Below the pieces are notes generated by a model. That model saw only the letters and a list, made by a program, of their open reading frames with translations, was not told where the DNA came from and ran no database searches. From Pollutimonas subterranea (GTDB taxonomy: Bacteria > Pseudomonadota > Gammaproteobacteria > Burkholderiales > Burkholderiaceae_B), in assembly GCF_002849655.1 (NCBI RefSeq), contig NZ_PDNW01000002.1, positions 186,001-250,000 on the forward strand: a stretch of 64,000 nucleotides of DNA, read 5' to 3'. Numbering within the stretch: position 1 is the first letter of the stretch; each line of letters begins with the position of its first letter. Shown one piece after another: positions 36,473 through 46,407 of the stretch. Both the position numbers and the translations under genes were made by a program.

Positions 36473-37549
36473 TTAACGTTTTTCATCATTGCTGTTTTCG
36501 GCGGGAAGGCAAGCGGGCGCGGCCACGGCGGCGTCAAGCAGTACTCGACCCTGGACGCAACGTATCCATACAGGGCCGTGCTTTACCCGCATCTGCCTGT
36601 CGTGACCCATGGCATGCAGGCCGCGCAATTGGCGCATGATGTCCTGCAACCGCGCATCGGTGGGCATGCGCACACCATGCAGCGCCAGCCAGTAGCGCAA
36701 GACCAGCGCCTGGCGCGCGGCGGACAGCAGGCGCCATCCCGCCAGCGAGAAGCTTCTGGAATCGTCTGCGGGTGACAGTCCAGCGAAATCCTGGGCCGCA
36801 ACCTCGTCCAGCACTTGCTGCGTTTCGGCGCTTTGGCGGGCGTGGCGCAGTACGATGCCCTGCCAGCCCGGCCAGCGTTCGTTCAGTACCGGCACCAGAC
36901 GTTCGCGCACGGCTGCGCGCGTGTACTTGTCGTTGGCGTTGCTGGGATCGTCCACCGGCGCCCAGTCGCTGAACGAGAAAAACTGATCGGCTTGCTCAAG
37001 TATGACGGCCCTGTCGACATCCAGCCAGGGGCGCAGATACGTCAAGCCTTCGCGTTTCATGGTGGACGCCATGGCCGCCAGGCCGGTGGGGCCCGAACCG
37101 CGTAGCAGGCGCAGCATGACGGTTTCCGCCTGGTCGTTGCGATGATGCGCCAGCAGTATGTGCGCAACGCCAGTCTGGGCCGCCATGGAACGCAGGGCTT
37201 CATAACGGGCGTCCCGCGCTGCGGATTCCATGCCGGCGCCGGTAGACAGGCCTACGCGCACCATGCGGCTGTGGCAGGGCACGCGCAGCCAGTGCGCCAG
37301 GTCATGGACATGGCCCTGCCACTGCGCGGCAGCCGCTTGCAATCCATGATGCACGTGGAAGAAATGCAGCGTCAACTTATTGCGGCGGGCGAGAATGGCC
37401 GCATGCACGGCCAGCATCGCGGAGTCGGCTCCACCGCTAAGCGCCACGGCAATGCGGTTGGCCGGCTGCGGCAAGGCAGCCAATGCGTCGTCCATGGCCT
37501 GAAGCAGGCCGGCCGAACCAAAATTACTCCAGAACTCATCGCTGGGCAT
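36473..37549 (-). CDS. tilS: tRNA(Ile)-lysidine synthase
   Basis: The N-terminal PP-loop ATPase motif reads ALSGGADSAMLAVHAA near residue 36. It is followed by HVHHGLQ and LLAHHRNDQAETVMLRLLRG, both typical of TilS. The enzyme converts C34 of tRNA-Ile(CAU) to lysidine, so that AUA is read as isoleucine, and is essential in most bacteria. The 358 residues include the substrate-binding middle region (VDDPSNANDKYTRAAVRERLVP is highly conserved) and a short C-terminal domain. It follows accA by eight bases, so the two are probably cotranscribed. Confidence 0.95.
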   Translation of the reverse strand: MPSDEFWSNFGSAGLLQAMDDALAALPQPANRIAVALSGGADSAMLAVHAAILARRNKLTLHFFHVHHGLQAAAAQWQGHVHDLAHWLRVPCHSRMVRVGLSTGAGMESAARDARYEALRSMAAQTGVAHILLAHHRNDQAETVMLRLLRGSGPTGLAAMASTMKREGLTYLRPWLDVDRAVILEQADQFFSFSDWAPVDDPSNANDKYTRAAVRERLVPVLNERWPGWQGIVLRHARQSAETQQVLDEVAAQDFAGLSPADDSRSFSLAGWRLLSAARQALVLRYWLALHGVRMPTDARLQDIMRQLRGLHAMGHDRQMRVKHGPVWIRCVQGRVLLDAAVAAPACLPAENSNDEKR

Positions 37550-37557
37550 GGCTGGCG

Positions 37558-38523
37558 TCAGGAAGCGCTTTCCTGGAAGCGGCCATAAGACATCAAGCGT
37601 TGCAGGCGGTGTTCGATAAGCTGGTCGGGGTTCATACCCGACAACTGTCGCAAGGAGTCCGACAGGGCGCGACTAAGCTGGCGGGCCATGACGACAGGAT
37701 CGCGATGGGCGCCACCAACCGGCTCGTTGACGATGCGATCGATGAGGCCCAAATCCTTGAGCCGCGGCGCGGTAATGGCCAGCGCTTCGGCGGCGGTGGA
37801 GGCCTTGTCGGCACTGCGCCACAGGATGGATGCGCAGCCTTCCGGCGAAATAACGGCATAGGTGGCGTATTGCAGCATCATGACGACATTACCGACCGCG
37901 ATGGCCAATGCACCGCCTGAACCGCCTTCACCGATGATGGTGGCGATGATGGGCACTTTGAGTTCGGCCATCGCGTACAGGTTGTGGCCGATGGCTTCAG
38001 ACTGGCCTCGCTCTTCGGCACCGATACCGGGGTAGGCGCCCGGGGTGTCGACGAAGGTGAAGACCGGCAGGCGGAATTTTTCGGCGACCCGCATCAGGCG
38101 CAGTGCTTTCCGGTAGCCTTCGGGGCGCGGCATGCCGAAATTACGCATGGCGCGCTCTTTGGTATCGCGTCCTTTCTGGTGGCCGATGACCATGCAGGGC
38201 GTACCGTTGAAACGGGCCAGCCCGCCAATAATGGCCTGGTCATCGGCATACATGCGGTCGCCGTGCATCTCGTGAAAATCGGTGAAGATCTCGCGCACGT
38301 AGTCCATGGTGTAGGGCCGCTGCGGGTGGCGGGCGACCAGCGCCGTCTGCCATGGCGTCAGCTTGGAATAAATGCTTTTAGCGAGCGTCTGGTTCTTTTG
38401 TTGCAACCGGCCGACTTCTTCCGATATATCGACGGCGGAATCGGTTTGAACAAAACGCAATTGCTCGATTTTGTTTTCGAGCTCGGCCAGAGGCTGTTCA
38501 AATTCCAGGAAGGTATTACGCAT
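37558..38523 (-). CDS. accA: Acetyl-CoA carboxylase carboxyltransferase subunit alpha
   Basis: The 321-residue protein matches AccA along its length: [19 protein letters not shown] at the start, then [49 protein letters not shown] (in part), [22 protein letters not shown], and the carboxyltransferase site [13 protein letters not shown]. With AccD it transfers the carboxyl group from biotin to acetyl-CoA, giving malonyl-CoA for fatty acid synthesis. Malonyl-CoA is also what the AT domain of the nearby PKS module is predicted to use. It is upstream of tilS in the same direction. Confidence 0.97.
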   Translation of the reverse strand: MRNTFLEFEQPLAELENKIEQLRFVQTDSAVDISEEVGRLQQKNQTLAKSIYSKLTPWQTALVARHPQRPYTMDYVREIFTDFHEMHGDRMYADDQAIIGGLARFNGTPCMVIGHQKGRDTKERAMRNFGMPRPEGYRKALRLMRVAEKFRLPVFTFVDTPGAYPGIGAEERGQSEAIGHNLYAMAELKVPIIATIIGEGGSGGALAIAVGNVVMMLQYATYAVISPEGCASILWRSADKASTAAEALAITAPRLKDLGLIDRIVNEPVGGAHRDPVVMARQLSRALSDSLRQLSGMNPDQLIEHRLQRLMSYGRFQESAS

Positions 38524-38560
38524 AAGAGCTTGGTATCCAGATTAGGGCATTTGCTTTTTA

Positions 38561-39208
38561 TCAGTACTGTATGGCGGCCGGGTCCAGGCTGCGCCATAAG
38601 TACCAGGTAGCTACCGTGCGCCACGGCGCCCAGGCCTGGGCAACTTCCCGGGCCTCGAAACGCGAAACGGGCTCACCACTAAAGTAGTGTAGCGAAATTG
38701 CCTTGAGCAGGCTGGAATCGTCCAAAGGAAGAATGTCCGGGCGCTGCAGGTTGAAGATCAGGAACATCTCGGCCGTCCACCGCCCTATCCCACGGATGGC
38801 GCACAGATCGGCAATAACGGCTTCATCGTCCATCGTGCCCCATGCGGCGGGCTTTACCTTCTTTTCGGCAAAATGGGTGGCAAGGTCGAGAATGTATACG
38901 GACTTTCGTTTTGACAAGCCGGCCAGGGCGCTATCGGTCTCGGCCAGCTTCAGCACCGAGCGCGGCGTAGGCTGGCGCCCGCAAGCGTCGGTGAAGCGTA
39001 CCCACATGGCATCGGCCGCGGCAACGGACAATTGATGCCCGATAATAGCCCGGGCCAGCGTGATGAAAGGTGTGGCCGAAGGCGCCAGCCATTCGGACTT
39101 GTGCTGGGGAATCAGCTTCTTCAGGATCCGGTCGCGCCCCATAAGCTGCGCGGAGGCCTCGTCCCAGAACTCGGGCTTGTCTTTGATCACTATCATGGTT
39201 TCTGGCAT
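38561..39208 (-). CDS. DNA-3-methyladenine glycosylase II, AlkA-like (HhH-GPD)
   Basis: This helix-hairpin-helix DNA glycosylase of 215 residues removes alkylated bases. The hairpin and catalytic region are visible: LCAIRGIGRWTAEMFLIF (HhH) and ILPLDDSSLLKAI with the catalytic Asp. I chose ATG 39208 because AGGAA lies five bases upstream; the frame can be extended to 39232. The start lies inside the last codons of cysS (stop at 39217), so the two genes are tightly coupled. It lacks the N-terminal domain of E. coli AlkA, as do many shorter relatives. Confidence 0.88.
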   Translation of the reverse strand: MPETMIVIKDKPEFWDEASAQLMGRDRILKKLIPQHKSEWLAPSATPFITLARAIIGHQLSVAAADAMWVRFTDACGRQPTPRSVLKLAETDSALAGLSKRKSVYILDLATHFAEKKVKPAAWGTMDDEAVIADLCAIRGIGRWTAEMFLIFNLQRPDILPLDDSSLLKAISLHYFSGEPVSRFEAREVAQAWAPWRTVATWYLWRSLDPAAIQY

Positions 39209-39216
39209 GGCATTTC

Positions 39217-40665
39217 CTAGGCGCGACGCCATTGGGTGATGCCGCCGGCCTTGTCTTCAAGCTCGATTCCGCCGTGCTGGAGTTCGGTGCGCAGGCGGTC
39301 TGCCTCGGCAAAATCACGCTGTTGTTTTGCCGATGACCTGGCTGTGATCAGCGCTTCGATTTGCTCGTTGGACAAGACGTCTTGTGTGCTGCCGCCGCGC
39401 TGATAGCGACTGGAGGACTGCAGATACAGAGCCGTATCGGCCTGCAAAATGCCCAGCAACCCACCCAGCTTGCGCATCAGTCCCGACACCTCGCCGGAGC
39501 CGCTGCGATTGGCCTCGGAAGACAGTTCGAACAAAGCCGCAACGGCGCCCGATGTATTGAAGTCGTCGTCCATGGCGGCGCGGAATGCCTGTGCGCCGGG
39601 ATGAGCCCAATCGATATCCACCTGGGCAGGCGGAACGTTATGCAATGTCTGATATAACCTGTCGAGCGCATTCTGCGCATCCAGCAGGTTGTCGGGCGCA
39701 TAGTTTTGCGGACTGCGGTAATGATTGCGGACAATGAAAAACCGCAGCATTTCGGCTTCGCGGACATTGGGCTGGTAGACGGCCTGGTCATCCGACAGCG
39801 CGGCATCGGCGGCGATCGTAGCGCGTATCGTGCGGAAGTTCCCCAGCGACTTGGACATCTTGTCGGCATCGACCATCAGTGGGCCGCAATGCATCCAGAT
39901 AGAAGCCAGCGTGCCCCCAAAAGCCCCCTCAGTCTGGGCGATTTCGTTTTCATGGTGCGGAAACTTCAGGTCGGGACCGCCACCGTGAATATCCAGCGGC
40001 AAGCCCAGCAAAGACTTGCTCATGGCCGAGCATTCTATATGCCATCCCGGCCGTCCCGTGCCATACGACGATTCCCATTGGGATTCGGACGGTTCGTCGG
40101 CCTTGGCGGATTTCCATAGCACGAAGTCCAGCGGATCGCGCTTGCCCGATGACACCGCGACACGCTCTCCGGCCCGCAGGTCATCGAGCGACTTGCCCGA
40201 AAGCTTGCCGTAGCCGGGAAACTGGCGCACTGCGTAATTGACGTCGCCATCTTCGGACTGATAGGCCAGCCCTTTATCCTGGAGCTGCTTTATGATGCCG
40301 AGCATGTCGCCGACATGGTCGGTGGCGCGAGGTTCGAAGTCGGGCGCGGCAACGCCCAGGGCGCGCTCATCGGCGTGCATGGCATCAATATAGAACGACG
40401 TGACTTCGCTCATGCGACGCCCGCTTTGCACGGCGCGGCGAATGATCTTGTCGTCGATATCGGTAATGTTGCGCACATACCTGACCTTATAGCCGCTCTC
40501 GCGCAACCAACGCTGCACGACATCGAAACTGACCAGCATGCGCGCATGCCCCAGATGGCAGAAATCGTAAACCGTCATGCCGCAAACATACATGCGCACC
40601 TCGCCGGGCTCTACGGTTTTCAGTGGCTCTTTGCCCCGGGAAAGGGTGTTATAAATGTGCAGCAT
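39217..40665 (-). CDS. cysS: Cysteinyl-tRNA synthetase
   Basis: The 482-residue class I synthetase has [20 protein letters not shown] (zinc Cys plus the HIGH-type motif HLGH near residue 37), the zinc and editing-free active-site region ([13 protein letters not shown]), and KMSKSLGNF near residue 266. The C-terminal anticodon-binding part ends in [17 protein letters not shown]. It charges tRNA-Cys in the cytoplasm. A divergent TPR gene begins 167 bases away, so its promoter lies in that gap. Confidence 0.97.
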   Translation of the reverse strand: MLHIYNTLSRGKEPLKTVEPGEVRMYVCGMTVYDFCHLGHARMLVSFDVVQRWLRESGYKVRYVRNITDIDDKIIRRAVQSGRRMSEVTSFYIDAMHADERALGVAAPDFEPRATDHVGDMLGIIKQLQDKGLAYQSEDGDVNYAVRQFPGYGKLSGKSLDDLRAGERVAVSSGKRDPLDFVLWKSAKADEPSESQWESSYGTGRPGWHIECSAMSKSLLGLPLDIHGGGPDLKFPHHENEIAQTEGAFGGTLASIWMHCGPLMVDADKMSKSLGNFRTIRATIAADAALSDDQAVYQPNVREAEMLRFFIVRNHYRSPQNYAPDNLLDAQNALDRLYQTLHNVPPAQVDIDWAHPGAQAFRAAMDDDFNTSGAVAALFELSSEANRSGSGEVSGLMRKLGGLLGILQADTALYLQSSSRYQRGGSTQDVLSNEQIEALITARSSAKQQRDFAEADRLRTELQHGGIELEDKAGGITQWRRA

Positions 40666-40773
40666 GGACGATTTTGTCTATAAATAAATACGATTGCAGG
40701 CCCGTTCAATGCAAATCTCCTTGCAGTAAACTGGGTGCTGAACGTAAAGCATGGCTAAAATGGCGGTCGATAA

Positions 40774-40797
40774 GTATAGCAAGCGTTGATGCTATAC
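40774..40797. repeat. Inverted repeat between cysS and the TPR gene
   Basis: GTATAGC at 40774-40780 and GCTATAC at 40791-40797 form a perfect 7-bp inverted repeat around a 10-base centre, inside the 166-base divergent gap. It could be an operator or overlap -10 elements, as both arms contain TATA. No clear -35 partner was found for either direction. Confidence 0.4.
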
Positions 40798-40831
40798 CAC
40801 CCACCCACCCTAACGTATAGGTGCGCAACCT

Positions 40832-41608
40832 GTGTTTCGAATTTATTGTCCTGTATTAGCGATCGCCCTGTTTACGGGCGGGCTGTCGGTACAAACTGCC
40901 GGTGCCCAGACGCCCGTGCCCGGCCTCGAGCCACATGTCGATCTTAACGCCACGCTTGACGCCGGTCCAGACGCACCCTCTTTTGCATCATCTTCAGGCG
41001 GTATCAGAGTCGAAATGGCACGGCAATCGCTGAGCGCCAATGAGAAGCTCTTCAACGACGAGCCCCCGCCTGAAGGCGGCTGGAAAGGGCTGGCCCGGCT
41101 GCTCGAAGCCATCACGCCCAGTGTGGACACCGATATACCATTGACGCCTTCGCAGATCACCTCGCGCATCTCGGCCATGATAGATCGTGGTGAAGCGCGC
41201 GAAGCGCTCCAGATCATCGATAAGCGCGCGGCCCAGCTTGACGCGCAGGCCGACCTGGGCAGCGATGTACAGTTGATGTTCTTGCGGGGACGCGCCTTGG
41301 CCGCATTGGGCCGGCAAGCCGAAGCCATAGAGCTCTACCTGACGATGACCACGCTGTATCCAGAGCTGCCCGAGCCATGGAACAACCTTGCATCCGAATA
41401 TGTAAAGCAGGGCAAACTTGAAATGGCCCAGGACGCGCTGGCCATGGCGCTGTCGGCCAATCCCAATTACGCGACCGCCCGGGCCAATATGGGCGACGTA
41501 CAGCTTATGCTAGCCCGCCAGTCTTTTCAAAGCGCCGCGCAACTGGGCATCGGCGACGCGGGCGGCAAAGCGCAGGCAACGGCCGAACTCCTGAACAACA
41601 ACCGTTAG
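40832..41608 (+). CDS. Exported tetratricopeptide-repeat protein
   Basis: The start is GTG at 40832 with AGGTG upstream. The 258-residue product begins with a signal peptide (hydrophobic LAIALFTGGLSVQTAGA, cleavage before QTPVPG near residue 26). A linker follows, then at least two or three TPR units in residues 115-250 (AREALQIIDKRAAQLDAQADLG, LGRQAEAIELYLTMTTLYPELP, QGKLEMAQDALAMALSANPNYA). TPR folds mediate protein contacts, so it is probably a periplasmic or outer-membrane scaffold. The gene sits between cysS and a peptidyl-prolyl isomerase, an order I recognise from Bordetella-like genomes. No catalytic role is evident. Confidence 0.82.
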   Translation: MFRIYCPVLAIALFTGGLSVQTAGAQTPVPGLEPHVDLNATLDAGPDAPSFASSSGGIRVEMARQSLSANEKLFNDEPPPEGGWKGLARLLEAITPSVDTDIPLTPSQITSRISAMIDRGEAREALQIIDKRAAQLDAQADLGSDVQLMFLRGRALAALGRQAEAIELYLTMTTLYPELPEPWNNLASEYVKQGKLEMAQDALAMALSANPNYATARANMGDVQLMLARQSFQSAAQLGIGDAGGKAQATAELLNNNR

Positions 41609-41617
41609 GAAACTACT

Positions 41618-42280
41618 TTGCACATGATGCTTCCACGTTCGTTTTTAACCGGCATGTCGCGTCCGACGCTGCGTGCCGTCAGCCTTGCTTGCGCAACATC
41701 GCTCGCCCTGTGCATGGGTAGCGTCGCGCAGGCAGCCTCTTCAACTTCCAATCAAGGTAAGCCCATGAGCACAACAGCAACTCCACACGTCAAGCTTCAA
41801 ACCAACCACGGCGACCTGCTCATCGAACTGAACGCCGAAAAAGCGCCAAAAACCGTTGAAAGCTTCCTGATTTACGTCAACGAAGGCTTTTACGATGGCA
41901 CGATCTTCCATCGCATCATCAACAACTTCATGGTCCAGGGCGGTGGTTTCGATGCCGACATGAAGCAAAAGCAAACGCATGCGCCCGTCGAAAACGAGGC
42001 CAACAATGGCTTGAAGAACGACCGCTACACCCTGGCCATGGCCCGCACGTCCGACCCGCACTCGGCGACTGCCCAGTTCTTCATCAACGTGGCCGACAAC
42101 GACTTCCTGAACTTCACCGCGCCTACGCCTAACGGCTGGGGCTATACCGTCTTCGGTAAAGTCATAGAAGGCACCGAAGTGGTCGACAAGCTCAAGGGTT
42201 TGAAAACCGGAAACAAGGGCTTCCACCAAGATGTTCCCGTCGAGGACGTCATCATCGAGAAAGCAACGGTCGTTGAGTAA
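41618..42280 (+). CDS. Cyclophilin-type peptidyl-prolyl cis-trans isomerase
   Basis: The cyclophilin core (residues about 55-220) contains [44 protein letters not shown] and [13 protein letters not shown], close to E. coli PpiB. The full frame starts at TTG 41618 (or ATG 41624) behind AGGAAA, and encodes a signal peptide ([17 protein letters not shown]) that would send it to the periplasm. A second possible start, ATG 41765 with AAGG upstream (MSTTATPHV), would give a cytoplasmic PpiB of normal length. Whether both forms are made cannot be seen. It overlaps the lpxH start by eight bases. Confidence 0.9.
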   Translation: MHMMLPRSFLTGMSRPTLRAVSLACATSLALCMGSVAQAASSTSNQGKPMSTTATPHVKLQTNHGDLLIELNAEKAPKTVESFLIYVNEGFYDGTIFHRIINNFMVQGGGFDADMKQKQTHAPVENEANNGLKNDRYTLAMARTSDPHSATAQFFINVADNDFLNFTAPTPNGWGYTVFGKVIEGTEVVDKLKGLKTGNKGFHQDVPVEDVIIEKATVVE

Positions 42281-43040
42281 GCTTCCGCTGGCGGGCGCGG
42301 TATGGATCGCCTCGGATATTCATCTGGGGCCGGATACACCCAATACTGCGCGCGCCTTTCATGCTTTTCTGGACAAGGCATGCGCCCAGGCGGATGCCTT
42401 GATTTTATGCGGCGACATCTTCGACGCATGGATAGGCGACGACTTCGCGCTGGCCAGTCCTCCGGAATGGCTCGTGCATACACTGGACAAGCTGGTACAC
42501 GTATCCTCGACCACGACGTTGTGGCTAGGACGCGGCAACCGTGACTTCCTGATTGGCCACGCCCTGGCGCGGCGAGTCGGTGCCCAATTACTGCCCGATA
42601 AAGTGTATCTGGTCACCGAATACGGTAATGTCCTGCTTTCGCACGGGGATGAATATTGCACTGCCGACGCCGGCTATCAGCGTTTTCGCCGCATTGTGCG
42701 AAACCCCGTTGTGCAGAAAACCTTCCTTGCATTGGGCCTCAAGCTGCGGCGCGATATTGCCGACTGGGCCAGGCAGCGCAGCATGACCGCCAACCGCTAT
42801 AAATCAGCCCGCATCATGGATGTGGAACCGCAAGCCATCGAACAGGCCTTCCTGGACTATGACGTCGATACGATGGTGCATGGCCATACCCATCGGCCTG
42901 CGACGCACCGACACATCGTGGGCGGACGACCACGCCAGCGCATCGTGCTGCCCGATTGGGATTACGATCATAGCCAGCCTGCGCGTGCAGGCTGGCTAAC
43001 CATAGATCGCAACGGCCCGGTACTGCATCAGCAGACCTGA
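42273..43040 (+). CDS. lpxH: UDP-2,3-diacylglucosamine diphosphatase
   Basis: This calcineurin-like phosphoesterase of 255 residues cleaves UDP-2,3-diacylglucosamine to lipid X in lipid A synthesis. The metal-binding motifs are ASDIHLG (D-x-H) near the start, [13 protein letters not shown] (GD), [11 protein letters not shown] (GNRD), SHGDEYC and HGHTHRP. I chose TTG 42273 (TTGAGTAA overlaps the isomerase stop), which gives a normal N-terminus. The longer frame from 42231 would read through the isomerase end in an unlikely composition. GAGAAAG lies about nine bases before the TTG. Confidence 0.92.
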   Translation: MSKLPLAGAVWIASDIHLGPDTPNTARAFHAFLDKACAQADALILCGDIFDAWIGDDFALASPPEWLVHTLDKLVHVSSTTTLWLGRGNRDFLIGHALARRVGAQLLPDKVYLVTEYGNVLLSHGDEYCTADAGYQRFRRIVRNPVVQKTFLALGLKLRRDIADWARQRSMTANRYKSARIMDVEPQAIEQAFLDYDVDTMVHGHTHRPATHRHIVGGRPRQRIVLPDWDYDHSQPARAGWLTIDRNGPVLHQQT

Positions 43041-43044
43041 AGCG

Positions 43045-44766
43045 TCACGCCTCGAAATCCAGCTGCAGTTGTGCGATGGCATCACGCTGGCGCACCTGCA
43101 CACGCTTGGCGAGGCGGCTGAGCAAATAGGCCGTAAGGTGGGCAGTGGCTTGCGGATCATCGATCAAGGCTTCGGGCGTGGGGGCTATATCGCGCGCGAC
43201 AGGCAAGGCCGCGCCCGAATACGTAAAGGTCACGCGCAAGCCATACTCATCAAAACGGGTCCGTACTTCCAGCCACGGTTCCTCGGGGGAAATCCGGTTG
43301 GAATGGGCGAGCAAGTCGAAAGCCTGCCACACGGCCTGCTCGGCGCGCTGGACGGCGTCGCGCCGGGCACCCCACAAGCGCCCCTGGTTCTCCATGAATT
43401 GATTGAGATCATCGGCGGTGGTTGCATCCAGCGAGAAACGCTGCCTGGTGCGCCGCGATGCCCCCAGGCGAAACAGCATGGTCAATACCAGCGCTATCAG
43501 CGTCCCGTTGGTGACGCCGGCCAGATCCATGAATCCGGCCAATGGCGCATACTCCAGGCCGCGCACGATGTACTGGTGGGAAACCCCGACAATCAGCCCC
43601 ACGCCCAATGCCAGCGAGCGCCGGTCATCGAGCATGCGCGAGGCCACCAGCTTCAGTCCGGCCATGATCAGGAAAGCGGATAGGAACAGCAATAAAGCAC
43701 CGACCACCGGACCCGGGACCGCAAGCCATAGCACGATCAATTTCGAGCACAAGGCGGTGACGATCAGGAAACCGGCGACCCAATAGCCAAGATAGCGGCT
43801 TGCGCTGCCCGAGGTGGCGGCCAGGCCCACCGCGCCTCCACTGGAAGACTGGGGCATTGCGTTGATAAACGAAGCCAGTACGTGGGTCAGGCCTTCGGCG
43901 CGCAGGCCGCGGCCATAGGCACGCAGGTCCGGCTTGTGCCAGTCGGCGTCGGCAGTGCGCTGTGCTACGGTCTGCGTGCCGATGGACATCAAGGACAAGG
44001 CCAGGCCCATAAGCATATAGGGCCAGACCAGATTCCAATCGAAGGACCAGCCGAATACGGGCAGATTGGGCAAGCGCAGCCAAGGGGTCGACGCAATATA
44101 ACTCACGCTTTCCGAAGGCATCAGGCCCACCAAAGCAGCCATGATGCTGCCGGCCAGCAAGCCCAGCAAGGTGGCGAACAGACGTACTCGCGATTTCAGC
44201 CAGATATTGCAGAACACCATGACAAAGAATGTGAACGCGGCGACCATGAGTTCCAGATTCGTCGCGCCTTGCCCGACCTGGGCATCGAACAGGACTTTGA
44301 GTCCGACCTGCCCGGTTGCAACCCCGGTCAGCATTACCGCGAGACCTGCAATCTCGACGGTAAATACGCTGCGCAAGCGCACGATGCAAGCGCTGAATAC
44401 AAGCTGGGTTAGCCCCGTCACGAATACCATGCCGTAGGCCAACGGCATGCCGCCCGGGCTGCTGCCCGCCAGGAACATCACGGCAAACACCGTAGGCGTG
44501 GCTTGCAAGGGGTAGTAATAGCCCGAGCCTATTCCCCAGCGGTTCATCGTCTGCAACAGTATGGAAAACGCACTGGCAATCAGCGAAGCGCTGGCGATGT
44601 CCAGGTAGACGCTACTGCCAAGATTGACAGAGCTTTCGTGGACAAACAAGTTGGGCACGACCAGCAGCGCCCCGAGAAAGGCGATTTGCTGCAGGGCCAG
44701 CCCCATCGCGGTCGGGACTGGCAGCCTGTCGTTGATCCAGTAGACAATTGATTCCGGTTTGCGCAT
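43045..44766 (-). CDS. NCS2-type nucleobase permease with C-terminal ATPase-like domain
   Basis: The 573-residue protein has about 14 hydrophobic segments in residues 20-440, in the uracil/xanthine permease pattern. Typical segments include LQQIAFLGALLVVPNLF, the QATPT loop, and NAMPQSSSGGAVGLAATSG, which corresponds to the NCS2 signature region. Residues 450-573 are soluble. They contain AVQRAEQAVWQAFDLLAHS, then WLEVRTRFDEYGLRVTFTYSG, which resemble the N-box helix and central strands of RsbW-type anti-sigma ATPases. I know no named protein with this fusion. It is convergent with lpxH, the stops lying four bases apart. Substrate is unassigned. Confidence 0.8.
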   Translation of the reverse strand: MRKPESIVYWINDRLPVPTAMGLALQQIAFLGALLVVPNLFVHESSVNLGSSVYLDIASASLIASAFSILLQTMNRWGIGSGYYYPLQATPTVFAVMFLAGSSPGGMPLAYGMVFVTGLTQLVFSACIVRLRSVFTVEIAGLAVMLTGVATGQVGLKVLFDAQVGQGATNLELMVAAFTFFVMVFCNIWLKSRVRLFATLLGLLAGSIMAALVGLMPSESVSYIASTPWLRLPNLPVFGWSFDWNLVWPYMLMGLALSLMSIGTQTVAQRTADADWHKPDLRAYGRGLRAEGLTHVLASFINAMPQSSSGGAVGLAATSGSASRYLGYWVAGFLIVTALCSKLIVLWLAVPGPVVGALLLFLSAFLIMAGLKLVASRMLDDRRSLALGVGLIVGVSHQYIVRGLEYAPLAGFMDLAGVTNGTLIALVLTMLFRLGASRRTRQRFSLDATTADDLNQFMENQGRLWGARRDAVQRAEQAVWQAFDLLAHSNRISPEEPWLEVRTRFDEYGLRVTFTYSGAALPVARDIAPTPEALIDDPQATAHLTAYLLSRLAKRVQVRQRDAIAQLQLDFEA

Positions 44767-44783
44767 GGGGTGCGACCGGAAGA

Positions 44784-45470
44784 TCAGATGGCGGGCATAA
44801 GGCGAAAGTCGTTTTTATCGGACTTCCATAGGTCGCCCGTCTCGATGTCGAACCACCAACCGTGCAACGAAAGCTTGCCGGCATCGTAGCGTTCCTTTAC
44901 CCACGGATACGTCAGCAGGTTGTGCAGGGAGCCCGTCACGGAGGCGCGCTCGACCAGGCCGGGATTCTCTTTCAGGAGGTCTACCGATACCTTATGGCGC
45001 ACCCCCGATTCATCGGGATTCAGATACAGTTCGGTCGCATCCATGGCCATCGAGACCCAGTCAGCGACAAATTCGCGCTCTATCGGCTTGCCACCGGCCG
45101 CGGCCAGCACCGCCTTGATGCCGCCGCAACTGGCATGCCCGAGCACGATGATGTGATCGACGGCGACGTCGCGCACCGCATACTCAATGGCGGCGCCGGT
45201 GCCATGCAAGCCGGCTCCCTGCTCGTACGGAGGTACAAGGTTTGCGATATTGCGTACGGTGAAGAGCTCGCCGGGCTTCGCGCCCAGCAGTACTCCGGTA
45301 TCCACGCGCGAATCGCTGCAGGCAATGATGAGTGTGGCGGGAGCCTGCCCCTTGGATAGCGCCTGCATCATCTCGGGATCGCGCTCGTAGTACTGGCTGC
45401 GAAACTGGCGTACAGCCGCTTCGAAATGGGATATGTCACGAAGGCTGTTCGGGCAACATTCTGCAGTCAT
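44784..45470 (-). CDS. Beta-class carbonic anhydrase
   Basis: The 228-residue protein interconverts CO2 and bicarbonate with a zinc ion. The zinc ligands and dyad are in IIACSDSRVDTG near residue 50 (Cys, Asp-Arg) and VLGHASCGGIKAV near residue 110 (His, Cys). The surrounding sequence (FTVRNIANLVPPYE, LHGTGAAIEYAVRDVAVDHIIVLGH in part) is typical of the Can/CynT group. It probably supplies bicarbonate for carboxylases such as acetyl-CoA carboxylase. It is 17 bases upstream of the permease in the same direction and may be cotranscribed with it. Confidence 0.95.
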   Translation of the reverse strand: MTAECCPNSLRDISHFEAAVRQFRSQYYERDPEMMQALSKGQAPATLIIACSDSRVDTGVLLGAKPGELFTVRNIANLVPPYEQGAGLHGTGAAIEYAVRDVAVDHIIVLGHASCGGIKAVLAAAGGKPIEREFVADWVSMAMDATELYLNPDESGVRHKVSVDLLKENPGLVERASVTGSLHNLLTYPWVKERYDAGKLSLHGWWFDIETGDLWKSDKNDFRLMPAI

Positions 45471-45511
45471 GGAAGCTATCTCTTGTAGGGGTCAGCGGAA
45501 ACAAGCAGCCG

Positions 45512-45517
45512 ATTATA
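45512..45517 (-). promoter_or_regulatory. Probable -10 element of the carbonic anhydrase promoter
   Basis: A perfect TATAAT on the minus strand lies 41 bases upstream of the carbonic anhydrase ATG. The -35 region at 17 bases (AAATCT-like surroundings) is weak. Transcription would start near 45505. Confidence 0.5.
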
Positions 45518-45534
45518 GCGGGATGTTTCCAGAT

Positions 45535-46407
45535 TTAACGCATCAAGAGCCAGGCAAGCACCACAAAACCCAAGGCTATGCGATACCACGCGAAGGGCCG
45601 GTAGGTTCTTTTCGACACGAAACGCAGTACCGCGCGCACGATGAACAGGGCGCTGATAAAGGCAGCCACGAACCCTACCGCAATGGCTTCCGTCTGGGTG
45701 CTGGACAACGCCCCGGCGTTGCGGTACAGGTCGTAGACCGTTGCCGCCAGCATGGTCGGCATGGCAAGGAAAAATGAAAACTCGGTCGCCGTTTTGCGCT
45801 GGATGCCGGCCATCATGCCGCTGATGATGGTGGCTCCGGACCGCGACGTGCCGGGCACCATGGCCAGGCACTGCGCGAACCCCACTATCAAGGCCTGTCG
45901 CCAGGTGATTTGCTCGAGGGTGATCGCGGTGGCGTGTTGCGACGCAACGCTATCGTCTTTGGCCAGGATATCGCCGCCCTTGCCGTGCTTGGAATATTGC
46001 GGCTTGCGCTCTACCCACAGCATGATCAGGCCACCCAATATCAGGGTGACGACGAACACTCCGGGATTATGGAACAAGGCCTTGATGTACTTGATCATGA
46101 CGGCGCCGATGACGGCGGCAGGCAGAAATGCAATCAGCAGGTTGCGCATGAACAGCACCTCGCTGCGATCGCCGCTCAGGGTACCCCGTATCAGCTGCCA
46201 GACGCGGGCCCGGAATATCCATATGACTGCCAGGATCGAGCCGAACTGGATCACGACTTCGAACACCTTGTCACTACCGGATGAGAAATTGATCCATTCG
46301 CCAATAAGCAGCAGGTGTGCCGTGCTGGAAACCGGGATGAATTCGGTGAAACCTTCCATCAGCCCAAGGAAAAGTGCTTTTATCAGAAATAATGTACTGT
46401 CAGTCAT
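45535..46407 (-). CDS. uppP: Undecaprenyl-diphosphatase
   Basis: The 290-residue membrane protein recycles the undecaprenyl carrier used in peptidoglycan synthesis. The two conserved active-site regions are present: [20 protein letters not shown] near residue 16 and [16 protein letters not shown] near residue 185. Seven to eight hydrophobic helices are visible. Overexpression of such proteins confers bacitracin resistance. It overlaps the end of the TerC-CBS gene by eight bases, so the two probably share a transcript. Confidence 0.96.
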   Translation of the reverse strand: MTDSTLFLIKALFLGLMEGFTEFIPVSSTAHLLLIGEWINFSSGSDKVFEVVIQFGSILAVIWIFRARVWQLIRGTLSGDRSEVLFMRNLLIAFLPAAVIGAVMIKYIKALFHNPGVFVVTLILGGLIMLWVERKPQYSKHGKGGDILAKDDSVASQHATAITLEQITWRQALIVGFAQCLAMVPGTSRSGATIISGMMAGIQRKTATEFSFFLAMPTMLAATVYDLYRNAGALSSTQTEAIAVGFVAAFISALFIVRAVLRFVSKRTYRPFAWYRIALGFVVLAWLLMR

